Positions 39,247 to 48,663 of a stretch of 64,000 bases of DNA are shown here, piece after piece. The notes beneath the pieces are model-generated. The model searched no databases, was not told where the DNA came from, and was given only the letters and a program-made list of their open reading frames with translations. Each line of letters starts with the position of its first letter. Position 1 is the first letter of the stretch. Source of the stretch: Limnohabitans sp. G3-2 (GTDB taxonomy: Bacteria > Pseudomonadota > Gammaproteobacteria > Burkholderiales > Burkholderiaceae_C); NCBI RefSeq assembly GCF_002778275.1, contig NZ_NESG01000003.1, positions 372,001-436,000 on the forward strand, in the 5' to 3' direction. The translations under genes were made by a program, and so were the position numbers.

Positions 39247-39885
39247 ATGCCCTCAATCACCATACGCCACGCCATCGGCCTTTTTGCCTTAGGGATGAGT
39301 GTTCTTGGCATGCCTGCTTGGGCCGAAAAAGCCGACCGCGACAAGCCCTTGCTGATCGAAGCAGACGCCATGCGTCACGACGAAAAAAACCTGCTGACCC
39401 ACTTCACGGGCAAGGTGGTGGCCTTCAAAGGCACCATGGTCTTGCGCGGTGCTCGGATGGAAGTGCAACAAGACAAAAATGGCCAGCAAATCGCGCAAAT
39501 TTGGGCTGAGCCCAATGAACGCGTGTTCTTTCGGCAAAAGCGCGAAGGCGTGGACGAATTCACCGAAGGTGAAAGCGAAATGGTGACGTACGACAGCCAA
39601 GCCGACGTGGTGACCTTGGTGCAGCGGGCCGAATTGCGCATCTTGCGCGGCACGGTTTTGGCCGACCAGATCACAGGACAAAAAATTGTGTTCAACAACA
39701 CCACCGAAGTGATGACGGTGGACCGCCCTGCGCCAGGCACGAAACCCACAGACCCGCGTGACCAACGTGTGCGGGCCGTGCTGACCCCCCGCAAAACCAC
39801 CCCGGTCACGGCACCACCAGCGCCCCACTCGGCGCTGCCGGCCTTGCGGGTCAACCCCAGCGCAACCGAAGGCAAAAAGCCATGA
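39247..39885 (+). CDS. lptA: LPS transport periplasmic protein LptA
   Basis: A 212-residue beta-jellyroll protein bridging the periplasm for lipopolysaccharide export. Signal peptide at 1-26 ending in MPAWA. The OstA-like core starts with [17 protein letters not shown] and [19 protein letters not shown]. The Pro-rich C-terminus is not conserved. It overlaps lptB by ATGA. lptC was expected upstream but is not present; the preceding gene is dsbA. Confidence 0.9.
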   Translation: MPSITIRHAIGLFALGMSVLGMPAWAEKADRDKPLLIEADAMRHDEKNLLTHFTGKVVAFKGTMVLRGARMEVQQDKNGQQIAQIWAEPNERVFFRQKREGVDEFTEGESEMVTYDSQADVVTLVQRAELRILRGTVLADQITGQKIVFNNTTEVMTVDRPAPGTKPTDPRDQRVRAVLTPRKTTPVTAPPAPHSALPALRVNPSATEGKKP

Positions 39886-40640
39886 GTGCACCCGTCATCA
39901 ACAGCAGCTTGGTGGCGCACCACCTGAAGAAAGCCTATGGCAGCCGCAAGGTGGTGCACGATGTGTCGGTGCAAGTTGAAAAAGGCGCGGTGGTGGGTCT
40001 GCTGGGCCCCAATGGCGCAGGCAAAACCACTTCCTTTTACATGATTGTCGGCCTGGTGCGCGGCGATGGCGGACAAATCCTGATCGACGGTGCAGACGTC
40101 ACGCGCATGCCCATCCACAAGCGATCGCGCATGGGCTTGTCCTACTTGCCCCAAGAGGCGTCGATTTTTCGCAAGCTCACGGTGGCGCAAAACGTGCGTG
40201 CCATTTTGGAGCTGCAAACCGATGCGCAAGGCCAAGCCTTGTCGTCCGAAGCGATCGAAAAACGCCTGAGCGATTTGTTGGCCGATCTGCGCGTGGAGCA
40301 CCTGCGCGACTCGCCTGCCGTGGCGCTATCGGGGGGCGAGCGCCGCCGGGTCGAGATTGCCCGCGCCTTGGCCACGGACCCGCGTTTCATTTTGCTGGAC
40401 GAGCCTTTTGCGGGCATTGACCCGATCGCCGTGATCGAGATCCAACGCATCATCGCCTTCCTCAAGCAACGCGGCATCGGCGTGCTCATCACCGACCACA
40501 ACGTGCGCGAAACGCTGGGCATTTGCGACCACGCCTACATCATCAGTGAGGGACGTGTGCTGGCCGAGGGCACACCCGAAGACATTGTGGCCAACCCCGA
40601 GGTACGCAGGGTGTACTTGGGCGAACACTTCCGAATGTGA
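39882..40640 (+). CDS. lptB: LPS export ABC ATPase LptB
   Basis: A 252-residue cytoplasmic ATPase powering LPS extraction with LptFG. Walker [10 protein letters not shown] (about 41-49), signature LSGGERRR near 149-156, Walker [14 protein letters not shown] near 167-179, and the usual LptB ending [12 protein letters not shown]. It is coupled to lptA and precedes rpoN, a conserved proteobacterial order. Confidence 0.97.
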   Translation: MSAPVINSSLVAHHLKKAYGSRKVVHDVSVQVEKGAVVGLLGPNGAGKTTSFYMIVGLVRGDGGQILIDGADVTRMPIHKRSRMGLSYLPQEASIFRKLTVAQNVRAILELQTDAQGQALSSEAIEKRLSDLLADLRVEHLRDSPAVALSGGERRRVEIARALATDPRFILLDEPFAGIDPIAVIEIQRIIAFLKQRGIGVLITDHNVRETLGICDHAYIISEGRVLAEGTPEDIVANPEVRRVYLGEHFRM

Positions 40641-40680
40641 TGCACCGCCTAATGTTCGCTTACCCCAAGAAAGCACAGCC

Positions 40681-42222
40681 ATGAAACCCGGTCTGTCGCT
40701 TCGCATGTCCCAGCACCTGGCGCTCACGCCCCAGTTGCAACAATCGATCCGCCTGCTGCAACTGTCCACGCTGGAGTTGTCACAAGAGGTCGACCAGATG
40801 CTGGACGACAACCCTTTCTTGGAGCGCAGCGAAGAAGAAGCCCCCATGGAGGCCTTTGGCCTGGACCAAACCGACACCCGTGTGAGCCTGGGCGACCGCG
40901 TCAGTGAAAGCGCCAGCACGGCCAGCAGCAGCGATGACGGCCCCAGCGAAACCCGCGACGAAGCCGTCACCGACGTGGCCGAAAGCTGGGACGGCGACGG
41001 CAGCGTGGACATGCGCCCCGACGACAGTGAATGGGGCGGCGACGCTGGGCCACGGCAAAACAACGGCGAAGAAACCGCCGACGCCATCGACCTGGCCCGC
41101 AGCAGCGGGTCCCTGACCGACTTTTTGCACCGCCAAGCGCTGTCGCTGCGCCTGTCCGAGGTGGACAGCGCCGCACTGCGCTTTCTGATCGAGTCGCTCA
41201 ACGACGACGGCTACCTGACCGAGCCCCTGTCCGAGTTGGCGGCAGCTCTTGCGGGCAGCGACGACTACGAGCAACTGGACGAGCTGGTGCACCGCTTCAC
41301 CGTGGCGCTGGGCTTGCTGCAATCGCTCGAGCCTGTGGGTGTGGGCGCTCGCGATTTGGCCGAATGCCTGCGCATCCAAATCAAGGCCTGGCTCCAAGAC
41401 GATCCGCAAGATGAAGTGGCCCTAGCTGCGCTGGCCATTTGCAAGCAACCCCTGGACATGCTGGCCAAACGCGACTTCAAGCGCCTGGCCGTGTCGTGCG
41501 GCCTGGAAGAAGCCGTCGTCAAAGCCGCCATCCCCTTCATCGCCCGACTCGAACCCAAGCCCGGCCGACCCTTTGTGCAGGCCGAGCAAAACATCATCAT
41601 CCCCGATGTGTTGGTGGTGAACACCAGCAAGACCGCCACGCCCAAATTCCGCATCCAGCTCAACCCGGATGTGATGCCCAAACTGCGCGTGCACGACATC
41701 TATGCCAACGCCCTGCGCGGCAGCAAAGGCTCGTCGCACGCGGGTTTGCAGCAGCGCTTGCAAGAAGCGCGCTGGTTCATCAAGAACATCCAGCAGCGCT
41801 TTGACACCATCTTGCGCGTGTCCACCGCCATCGTGGAGCGCCAGAAAAACTTCTTGATGCACGGCGAGCTGGCCATGCGCCCGCTGGTGCTGCGCGAGAT
41901 CGCGGACGAGCTGGGCATGCACGAGTCGACCATCAGCCGTGTGACCACGGCCAAATACATGTCCACGCCGCAAGGCACGTTTGAGCTGAAGTATTTCTTT
42001 GGCTCGGGCCTGGGCACCGACAGCGGCAGCGCCGCGTCCAGCACCGCCGTGCGGGCGCTCATCAAGCAGTTTGTCGCCGCCGAGAAACCCGCCAAACCCC
42101 TGTCGGACAACCAGATTTCCGAGATGCTGAAAGAGCAAGGCATCGACTGCGCACGCCGCACCGTGGCCAAGTACCGCGAAGCCCTGAAGATCGCGCCTGC
42201 GAACCTGCGCAAAACCCTTTGA
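40681..42222 (+). CDS. rpoN: RNA polymerase sigma-54 factor
   Basis: A 513-residue sigma factor for promoters that need enhancer-binding activators. Region I (QHLALTPQLQQSIRLLQLS, 12-30), an acidic Ser/Asp-rich region II that is longer than in E. coli (about 60-150), the core-binding and HTH regions, and the RpoN box ARRTVAKYRE near the end. Start taken at 40681 where the canonical MKPGLSLRMSQHLALTP begins. Confidence 0.97.
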   Translation: MKPGLSLRMSQHLALTPQLQQSIRLLQLSTLELSQEVDQMLDDNPFLERSEEEAPMEAFGLDQTDTRVSLGDRVSESASTASSSDDGPSETRDEAVTDVAESWDGDGSVDMRPDDSEWGGDAGPRQNNGEETADAIDLARSSGSLTDFLHRQALSLRLSEVDSAALRFLIESLNDDGYLTEPLSELAAALAGSDDYEQLDELVHRFTVALGLLQSLEPVGVGARDLAECLRIQIKAWLQDDPQDEVALAALAICKQPLDMLAKRDFKRLAVSCGLEEAVVKAAIPFIARLEPKPGRPFVQAEQNIIIPDVLVVNTSKTATPKFRIQLNPDVMPKLRVHDIYANALRGSKGSSHAGLQQRLQEARWFIKNIQQRFDTILRVSTAIVERQKNFLMHGELAMRPLVLREIADELGMHESTISRVTTAKYMSTPQGTFELKYFFGSGLGTDSGSAASSTAVRALIKQFVAAEKPAKPLSDNQISEMLKEQGIDCARRTVAKYREALKIAPANLRKTL

Positions 42223-42232
42223 GAGTATTTGA

Positions 42233-43534
42233 GTGAATTCATTGAACCTGTTCATGCCTTGCGCCGCTGGCGTTGAGGGCTTCTTGGCCGACGAGGTCCA
42301 CGCCATCACGGGCCTGACCGGCCACGACCTGATGACTGGGCGTGGCGGCGTGATGGCCCGCGCCTCTTGGCGCGACGCCCTGCGCATCAACCTGCACAGC
42401 CGCCTGACCCAGCGCGTGCTGGTGCAGCTGTCGGTCACCGACTACCGCAACGAAAACGACCTGTACAACGCCGCCAGCGAGGTGGCCTGGGAAATCTGGT
42501 TCACCCCCAAGCAAACCTTCAAGATCGACATCACCGCGCAACACAGCCCGCTGACCAGCCTGAACTTTGCAGCGCTCAAAATCAAAGACGCGGTGGCCGA
42601 CCGTTTCCGCCACAAGCGCGGCGAGCGCCCCAGCGTCGACACCACCTGGCCCGATGTGCGCATCTACGCGCACCTGACGCCCGAAACAGCCACGCTCTAC
42701 ATCGACACCTCGGGCGAGCCGCTGTTCAAACGCGGCTGGCGCACCGACAAGGGCGACGCGCCGCTGAAAGAAACCTTGGCCGCCGCCATGATCGCGGCCA
42801 GTGGCTGGGATGCCGCCGTGCCCCTGTACGACCCTTGCTGCGGCAGCGGCACCCTCCCGATCGAGGCGGCACAAATCGCTTGCGGCATCGCCCCCGGTTT
42901 GCAACGCCGCTTTGGTTTCGAGAAATTGCTGCCCTTCCAGAACCACGTTTGGCAAGGCCTGATCGAAGAAGCCCGCGACCTCGAACACGAACCCACCGCG
43001 CCGATCTTTGGCAGCGATGTGGCCTTCCGCATGGTCGACTTTGCCGAGCGCAACGCCGAACGCGCAGGCGTCTCGGGCGTGATCGAATTGCGGGGCGGCG
43101 ACGCCCTGCAACGCATGCCGCCCAGCGAGACGCCCGGCGTCATGCTGCTCAACCCGCCTTATGGCGAGCGCATCGCCGCAGCCGGTGTGGCCGGGCGTGG
43201 GCGCGAGAACTTCCAGCCGGGTGCGCTGGCACATTCCCGCGCCGCAGACCCCAGCCACCACCGCGAAACCGCCCAAACCGATGATGGCGGCGACTTCTTT
43301 GCCCAACTGGCCAGCCACTGGAAGAAAAACTACAGCGGCTGGAGCGCCTGGATGCTCACGCCCGACCTGAAGCTGCCCAGCAAAATGCGCCTGAAAGAAT
43401 CGCGCCGCGTGCCCATGTGGAACGGCCCCATCGAATGCCGCCTGTTCCGCTTTGACATGGTCAAAGGCAGCTTGAAGCGCACACCCAGCGAAGGCCCCGG
43501 CAGCCCCGATACATCGGCAACGTCTGCGACATGA
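42233..43534 (+). CDS. rlmL: 23S rRNA guanine-N2 methyltransferase, RlmL type
   Basis: A 433-residue THUMP/SAM-dependent methyltransferase corresponding to the N-terminal half of the E. coli RlmKL fusion (G2445 modification). It has an N-terminal FMPCAAGVEGFLADEV segment, DPCCGSGTLPIEAA near 199 for SAM and the catalytic NPPYGER near 305. A polar insertion of about 30 residues follows NPPYGER. The start is GTG at 42233; an ATG at 42254 would remove conserved residues. The RlmK half is absent. It overlaps the PIN gene by four bases. Confidence 0.85.
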   Translation: MNSLNLFMPCAAGVEGFLADEVHAITGLTGHDLMTGRGGVMARASWRDALRINLHSRLTQRVLVQLSVTDYRNENDLYNAASEVAWEIWFTPKQTFKIDITAQHSPLTSLNFAALKIKDAVADRFRHKRGERPSVDTTWPDVRIYAHLTPETATLYIDTSGEPLFKRGWRTDKGDAPLKETLAAAMIAASGWDAAVPLYDPCCGSGTLPIEAAQIACGIAPGLQRRFGFEKLLPFQNHVWQGLIEEARDLEHEPTAPIFGSDVAFRMVDFAERNAERAGVSGVIELRGGDALQRMPPSETPGVMLLNPPYGERIAAAGVAGRGRENFQPGALAHSRAADPSHHRETAQTDDGGDFFAQLASHWKKNYSGWSAWMLTPDLKLPSKMRLKESRRVPMWNGPIECRLFRFDMVKGSLKRTPSEGPGSPDTSATSAT

Positions 43535-44022
43535 GTTTGGCGCGGGGCCCTGTGCTGAACCTTGAGGTGGACACCCTCCTGTGTGAAGGTCCGGTCGCAG
43601 ACGGGGCTCAAGCCCCGACACGCCGCGTGCTGGACACCAACATCGTGCTCGACCTGTGGGTGTTTGACGAACCCCAAGCCCAAGCGCTGCGCAACAGCGT
43701 GCAGAGCGGCCGCACGCAGTGGCTGGCCACCGCCGCCATGCGCGAAGAACTGGCCCGTGTGCTGGCTTACCCACAAATCGCCAAACGCCTGACGCACCGC
43801 CAACTGCCCGCCAGCGCGGTGCTGGACCACTTTGACCGCTGGGCCCAACTGCAGCCCGACGCGCCCAAAGCCCCTTACGCCTGCAAAGACGCCGACGACC
43901 AAAAATTCATCGACCTGGCCGTGCAGCACACCGCCGCCCTGCACAGCAAAGACGCGCAGGTGCTGTGCATGAAAAAACGCTTGGCGCGCTGCGGCGTGGT
44001 GCTGAACCCGACCGTCTCCTGA
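43531..44022 (+). CDS. Orphan PIN-domain putative RNase toxin
   Basis: A 163-residue protein with a PIN nuclease fold. Acidic metal-binding residues are in VLDTNIVLDLW (near 33), EELARVL (near 73) and the CKDADDQKFIDLA segment (near 117). PIN proteins of this subgroup are annotated as VapC-like toxins of 'PIN family, COG1569' type. No antitoxin gene is adjacent. The first 30 residues look atypical and include a palindromic repeat (43602-43617), so a GTG at 43627 may be the true start even though the ATG overlaps rlmL as ATGA. Confidence 0.75.
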   Translation: MSLARGPVLNLEVDTLLCEGPVADGAQAPTRRVLDTNIVLDLWVFDEPQAQALRNSVQSGRTQWLATAAMREELARVLAYPQIAKRLTHRQLPASAVLDHFDRWAQLQPDAPKAPYACKDADDQKFIDLAVQHTAALHSKDAQVLCMKKRLARCGVVLNPTVS

Positions 44023-44044
44023 CAACGGGCCCATCGGCTGTTCA

Positions 44045-44118
44045 GTGGGAGGCCGCCCCTGCGGCCGAATGCCCTGTGTGGCCACGGCAGACATTCGCGA
44101 GCAGGGGCTCGCTCCCAC
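44045..44118. repeat. REP-like hairpin element, copy 1
   Basis: A 74-base element beginning GTGGGAGGCCGCCCCTGCGG and ending with CTCGCTCCCAC, able to fold end to end. Near-identical copies are at 50752-50825 and 50880-50953. It sits alone in the 177-base gap before the UPF0149 gene. Confidence 0.8.
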
Positions 44119-44199
44119 GGGGCAGCCGAGCACTGCGTGGGCTGAGGCACAGCGGCGCAACGCCCCTTCTACAATCCTCGGATTCAACAGGAACACCGC

Positions 44200-44976
44200 A
44201 TGAACACCACCGCTGGCTTGGAAGCCGAAGACTTTGACACCCTGGACAACATCCTGGACGACCTGCGCGAGCGTTTTGAAGAAACGCCGCAGTGGGAGTT
44301 TTGCGAGGGCTTCATGGCCGCGCTCGTGTGCTGCCGCCGCGCCATTCCCGACAGCGAGTGGCTGCCCATGCTGCTGGGCATTGACCCGGACGAAGCCGAG
44401 GGCGGCAGCTTTGCCGACGACGCCCAGCGCCAGCAGTTCATGGCTTTGTGGCAGCGCCGCTTTGACGAAATCAAGCTCGCACTCGACACGCCTGTGCAAG
44501 CGCTGGACGACGACCAGGCTTATGCGCCCGAAGTGATGGATGTGCGCGGCGCGATCGCGTCATTGCCCCCTGAAGAGCGTGAAGAGATTGAAGACAGCGA
44601 GATCCCGTCGTTTGCGCAGGTGTGGGCACTGGGCTTCATGTTCGCGGTGGAAAACTGGCCCGACGAATGGGCCACCCCGAAAGACAAAGACGCGGCCAAG
44701 TGGCACGACCTGTCGCTTGAAGCGGTCGTTGCCTTGAGCGAAGACGACACCGATGTGCCCACCTTGTCGGCCCTGTCAGAAGACGGCCCCCCCAGCGTGA
44801 GCGAAAACCGCCTGAACGCCTACGGCGAAGCGCTGTGGGCGGTGTACGACCTGCGCGAGATCTGGCGCAACATCGGGCCCCGCGTGGCCCAGGTGATCAA
44901 GGAAGCCACGCCCGGCCGCAACGATGTTTGCAGCTGCGGCAGCGGTAAAAAATACAAAAAGTGCTGCGGGGCTTGA
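44200..44976 (+). CDS. UPF0149 (YecA-like) protein with SEC-C motif
   Basis: A 258-residue cytoplasmic protein with the UPF0149 helical domain (residues 15-190) and a C-terminal Zn-binding SEC-C motif, CSCGSGKKYKKCC, the same module that ends SecA. In other proteins it mediates contacts with ribosomes or SecB; the role here is unknown. It is transcribed alone and acidic throughout. Confidence 0.83.
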   Translation: MNTTAGLEAEDFDTLDNILDDLRERFEETPQWEFCEGFMAALVCCRRAIPDSEWLPMLLGIDPDEAEGGSFADDAQRQQFMALWQRRFDEIKLALDTPVQALDDDQAYAPEVMDVRGAIASLPPEEREEIEDSEIPSFAQVWALGFMFAVENWPDEWATPKDKDAAKWHDLSLEAVVALSEDDTDVPTLSALSEDGPPSVSENRLNAYGEALWAVYDLREIWRNIGPRVAQVIKEATPGRNDVCSCGSGKKYKKCCGA

Positions 44977-45033
44977 GCGCCTGGCCGTTCACCCCTGTGC
45001 GCTGGTCGCGACGGGGGCGTCGCGCCTGAAACA

Positions 45034-46017
45034 TCAAACCATCCACTGCGCCAGCGCGTCGCTGGTGGCTTCGGGCAGTTCTTCTGGGATGAAGTGACCA
45101 GAGGCCAAGACCTGGCCTGCCACTTGGCCAGCGCACTGCGCTTGCCACAACGCAACCGGTTTGAACATGCGGTTGACCACGCCCCGACTGCCCCACAGAA
45201 CCAGCGTGTCGCACGCGATTTTGTCGCCGCGCTCTCGGCCCTCCAAGTCGTGCTGCAGGTCAATGCCCGCGCTGGCACGGTAGTCCTCGGCCGCGCTGTG
45301 GATGGCGGCGGACCAGCCTTGGTCGTTGAGTGCGGGGTTGCAAAAGGCGCGTTCGTATTCGGCCAAGGCTTCAGGCTCGATGTAGCCCATGCCTTGGCTG
45401 CCCCAGCCGCCCAGCTTGGCGTGCAGATAGGCCTTGGGGTTGCCGCCGATCATGAACTCGGGCAAGGGCGCAGGCTGCGCCAGGTGGAACCAGTGGTAGT
45501 AGGCCTTTGCAAACGCAAAGTACGGGTCGGCCACCGGGCCGGAGACCTCAGGGGTTTGACCCGGCAATGGGCCCCAAAAACCGCTGTACATGTCAAACGT
45601 AGGCGCGATGTCGATGACGCACAACTTCTTGACGCGTTGGGCATGGTCCAGCGCCAAACGGTGCGCCACGCGGCCACCCCGGTCGTGACCGCACAGAAAG
45701 AAATCGCCCACGCCCAGCGCGTCGAGCAAGTCCACCACTTCTTGCGCCATGGCGCGTTTGCTGTAGTGCGCGTGCTCGGCGTCGCCCACGGCGTGCGACG
45801 AGTCGCCGTAGCCCCGCAGGTCGGGCATCACCAGGCGGTAACGGCCGCGCAGGTTTTGCGCAACGCGGTGCCACATGACATGGGTTTGCGGAAAGCCGTG
45901 GAGCAGCACCAGCACAGGCAGGTGCGCTTGCGCCGCCCAATCGGCCGATTGCCGAAAGCACACGGGCAAGCCCGCCACCGTGCGCGTATGCCGTTCGAAG
46001 CCTTCAAACCAGGCCAT
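45034..46017 (-). CDS. Alpha/beta hydrolase, fluoroacetate/haloacetate dehalogenase type
   Basis: A 327-residue alpha/beta hydrolase. Key features match fluoroacetate dehalogenases: HGFPQTHVMWH (40-50), nucleophile Asp112 in GHDRGGR with two substrate-binding Arg, and the halide-site pair His175-Trp176 in HWFHLAQPAPLPE. The catalytic His is in SGHFIPEE near 312. It may hydrolyse a haloacid or an epoxide/ester instead. It is the last gene of the left catabolic unit and starts within the stop codon of the Bug protein gene (TGATG). Confidence 0.82.
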   Translation of the reverse strand: MAWFEGFERHTRTVAGLPVCFRQSADWAAQAHLPVLVLLHGFPQTHVMWHRVAQNLRGRYRLVMPDLRGYGDSSHAVGDAEHAHYSKRAMAQEVVDLLDALGVGDFFLCGHDRGGRVAHRLALDHAQRVKKLCVIDIAPTFDMYSGFWGPLPGQTPEVSGPVADPYFAFAKAYYHWFHLAQPAPLPEFMIGGNPKAYLHAKLGGWGSQGMGYIEPEALAEYERAFCNPALNDQGWSAAIHSAAEDYRASAGIDLQHDLEGRERGDKIACDTLVLWGSRGVVNRMFKPVALWQAQCAGQVAGQVLASGHFIPEELPEATSDALAQWMV

Positions 46018-47027
46018 CAGTCGACCTTGGCGCCCGAGGCTTTGACGACCTCGGCCCACTTCTTGTGCTCGGCGTCAATCAGCGCGGCAAACTGTGCCGG
46101 CGTGTTGCCGCTGGGGATGGCCCCCAAGGTGGCCAGGCGCTCTTTCATGGCAGGAGAGGCCAATGACTTGGCGACTTCTTGCTGGATGCGGCTGACCACA
46201 TCGGCAGGCGTACCTGCCGGAGCCAGCAAACCGAACCAGCTGCTGGCTTCAAAGCCTTTGAGGCCAGCCGCTTCTTCCACGGTAGGCAAGTCGGGCAAAG
46301 CGGCCGAGCGTTGGGCGCTGGTCACGGCCAAGGCCTTGAGTTTGCCCGCCTTGATGAGCTGCATGGCCGAGGGCAGGTTGTCGAACATCACGTCCATGCT
46401 GCCGCCCGCCAAATCGAGCAAGGCCGGGCCGGAGCCGCGGTATGGGATGTGCGCCATGAAGGTGCCAGTTTGCGACTTGAACAACTCGCCCGCCAAGTGG
46501 ATGGAGGTGCCGTTGCCGCTCGACGCCATGTTCAGTTTGCCAGGGTTGGCTTTGGCGTATTTGATGAAATCGTTGACGCTGTTGATTTTGTTGGCGGCGG
46601 CTTTTTCGGCGTTGACCACCATCACGTTGGGCACACCCGCCACGAGGGTGATGGGGGCAAAGTCTTTGAAGGGGTCGTAGGGCAGCTTGGCGTACAGGGC
46701 GCGGTTGATGCCGTGCGTGCCCACGGTGCCCATGAGCAGGGTGTAGCCGTCGCCTGCCGATTTGGCCACTTGTTCGGCCCCCAGGTTGCCGCCTGCGCCG
46801 CCCTTGTTTTCGATCACGAACTGCTGGCCAAAGGCTTTGGCCAAATCAGGGGCGATGGCACGGGCCAGGATGTCGGTGGTGCCACCGGGTGCAAAAGGCA
46901 CCACGATCTTGACCGGTTTGTTGGGCCAGGCGGTTTGCGCCCAGGCCAAAGACGTGGTCGACAACAGAACTGCGGCCGCCATGCCCAGAACCGGGCGGCG
47001 AGTGAAATGGCGTGACAGCTGAACCAT
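46017..47027 (-). CDS. Bug-type (TctC) tripartite tricarboxylate transporter binding protein
   Basis: A 336-residue periplasmic binding protein of the family greatly expanded in Burkholderiales. Signal peptide at 1-30 ([19 protein letters not shown]). Mature part begins [19 protein letters not shown], the family hallmark, and contains [17 protein letters not shown] near 75. AAGGAG 7 bases before 47027 decides the start over an upstream ATG. No TctA/TctB membrane subunits are present, as is usual for orphan Bug proteins; it probably captures the substrate or a carboxylic acid of this pathway. Confidence 0.9.
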   Translation of the reverse strand: MVQLSRHFTRRPVLGMAAAVLLSTTSLAWAQTAWPNKPVKIVVPFAPGGTTDILARAIAPDLAKAFGQQFVIENKGGAGGNLGAEQVAKSAGDGYTLLMGTVGTHGINRALYAKLPYDPFKDFAPITLVAGVPNVMVVNAEKAAANKINSVNDFIKYAKANPGKLNMASSGNGTSIHLAGELFKSQTGTFMAHIPYRGSGPALLDLAGGSMDVMFDNLPSAMQLIKAGKLKALAVTSAQRSAALPDLPTVEEAAGLKGFEASSWFGLLAPAGTPADVVSRIQQEVAKSLASPAMKERLATLGAIPSGNTPAQFAALIDAEHKKWAEVVKASGAKVD

Positions 47028-47112
47028 GCGTATCTCCTTGTTTTGATGCATTGGATGATGATGCCATGCAGGTGTGACAACGCTGTCACGCAGGCGAAGA
47101 AAGGGGTGGTTT

Positions 47113-48663
47113 TTAAGGGTTTGTCCCGGTCAAAAGGGCCAGCAAAGCGGGCTTTTGCACCTTGCCCAAAGCGCTCTTGGGCAGGCTGTCCATGAACACC
47201 ACGCGGCGCGGCAACTTGAAGCGCGCAATGCGCGACTGCAGATGGGCCAGCACCGCGGGTTCACTCAGGGCTTGCCCTGCAGCGTCGGGGCTGCGCACCA
47301 ACACCGCCACGGGCACTTCGCCCCAGCGGGCATCGGCCACGCCGACCACCGCGTTGTCGGCCACACCGGGCAAGGTGACGAGCTGGTTTTCGATTTCGGC
47401 CGGGTAGATGTTCTCGCCGCCCGAGATGATCATGTCCTTGCTGCGGCCCACGATGGTGATGCAGCCGTCTTCGGCGCGCTGGCCCAGGTCACCCGAGTGG
47501 AACCAACCGTCCTGCAGACCCGTGTGGGACTTGCCGTTGGCACACCAGTAGCCGCGCATCAGGTTGGCCGCGCGGATGCAGACTTCGCCCGTCTCACCCG
47601 GGCCCACTTCCTGCCCTTGGGCGTCGATCAGTTTGACCTGCGCCTCAGGTTGCGGCCAGCCCGAAGCGCCCACGCGGGCCATGGCGTCCGGCAGGCGCAG
47701 CACGATGGACACCGGGCCTGTTTCGGTGGTGCCATAGACCTGCCCGACGGGCACGCCGCGCGCATGCAGGGTTTCAAGGTAAGCCACAGGCACGGTGGAC
47801 GAGCCGGTCATGATGCCGCGCAGGCTGGCCAGCGAGGTGTCGGCCCAGCGCGGGTGTTCGAACACGGCGCGCATGGTGGCGGGCACCAAGAGCGACAGCG
47901 TGGGGCGGCTGGTGTGCATTTCGTCCAGCCAAGCCGTGGGGTCAAAGCGGGGGTGCAGCACCACCTCGACACCGGCCAGCAGCGCAGGCAAGGTCTGGAT
48001 GCACAGGCCGCCCACATGGAACATCGGCAAGGTGGACAGCACTTTGTCGCCGGGGGCAAAGTGATGCGCCCAAGCACTGGCGCGGGCATTGGCCAGCAGC
48101 GCCGCTTGCGTGTGCACCGCCCCCTTGGGCACGCCCGTGGTGCCAGAGGTGTAGACGAGCAGCAGCGGCAGCTCGCCATGGACGGCAGGCCGCGGCAGTT
48201 CGCGCGGCGAAGCGGTCGCGATCAGGCTGTCGTGGTGGGTGTGCTGCAGGTCGGCCCCTTGCAGCGCACGGGCTGTATCGGCATGGTGGCTGTCGTGCAC
48301 CAAGAGGCGCGGCTGGGCGTCTTGCATGACCTGCTGCAGCTCGGGCACGGCCAAGCGAAAGTTGAGCGGCAAGAACACCGCACCCAAACGGGCGCAGGCC
48401 ACCAGCGTGACCAGTTGCAGCTCGTGGTTGAAGCCGAGCCAGGCCACGCGCTCGCCCGGCTGCACGCCCCAGGTGGACTGCAGGTGCGCGGTGACGCGTG
48501 CCACGCGCCGCCAGAATTTGGCAAAGTCGTAAGCGAAGGTGCTGTCACCCGTCTGGGTGGCTTTGCGCTCATCGCCCCGGAAGGTCATGGCGGGCTGCGT
48601 GCCGCAGTCTTGCGCCAGCTGCGCAAAGCGCGCCGCGAGGGGGCTGGTTTCGTCGCCCACCAT
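47113..48663 (-). CDS. Acyl-CoA ligase (AMP-dependent synthetase)
   Basis: A 516-residue ANL-family ligase activating a carboxylic acid to its CoA thioester. P-loop [11 protein letters not shown] near 178-188, core motif YGTTETGP near 312, and the hinge [20 protein letters not shown] near 418. It resembles the fatty/aryl acid CoA ligases rather than the 2-aminobenzoate ligase encoded at 53678-55357. Coupled by one-base overlap to the upstream acyl-CoA dehydrogenase-fold gene. Substrate unknown. Confidence 0.88.
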   Translation of the reverse strand: MVGDETSPLAARFAQLAQDCGTQPAMTFRGDERKATQTGDSTFAYDFAKFWRRVARVTAHLQSTWGVQPGERVAWLGFNHELQLVTLVACARLGAVFLPLNFRLAVPELQQVMQDAQPRLLVHDSHHADTARALQGADLQHTHHDSLIATASPRELPRPAVHGELPLLLVYTSGTTGVPKGAVHTQAALLANARASAWAHHFAPGDKVLSTLPMFHVGGLCIQTLPALLAGVEVVLHPRFDPTAWLDEMHTSRPTLSLLVPATMRAVFEHPRWADTSLASLRGIMTGSSTVPVAYLETLHARGVPVGQVYGTTETGPVSIVLRLPDAMARVGASGWPQPEAQVKLIDAQGQEVGPGETGEVCIRAANLMRGYWCANGKSHTGLQDGWFHSGDLGQRAEDGCITIVGRSKDMIISGGENIYPAEIENQLVTLPGVADNAVVGVADARWGEVPVAVLVRSPDAAGQALSEPAVLAHLQSRIARFKLPRRVVFMDSLPKSALGKVQKPALLALLTGTNP

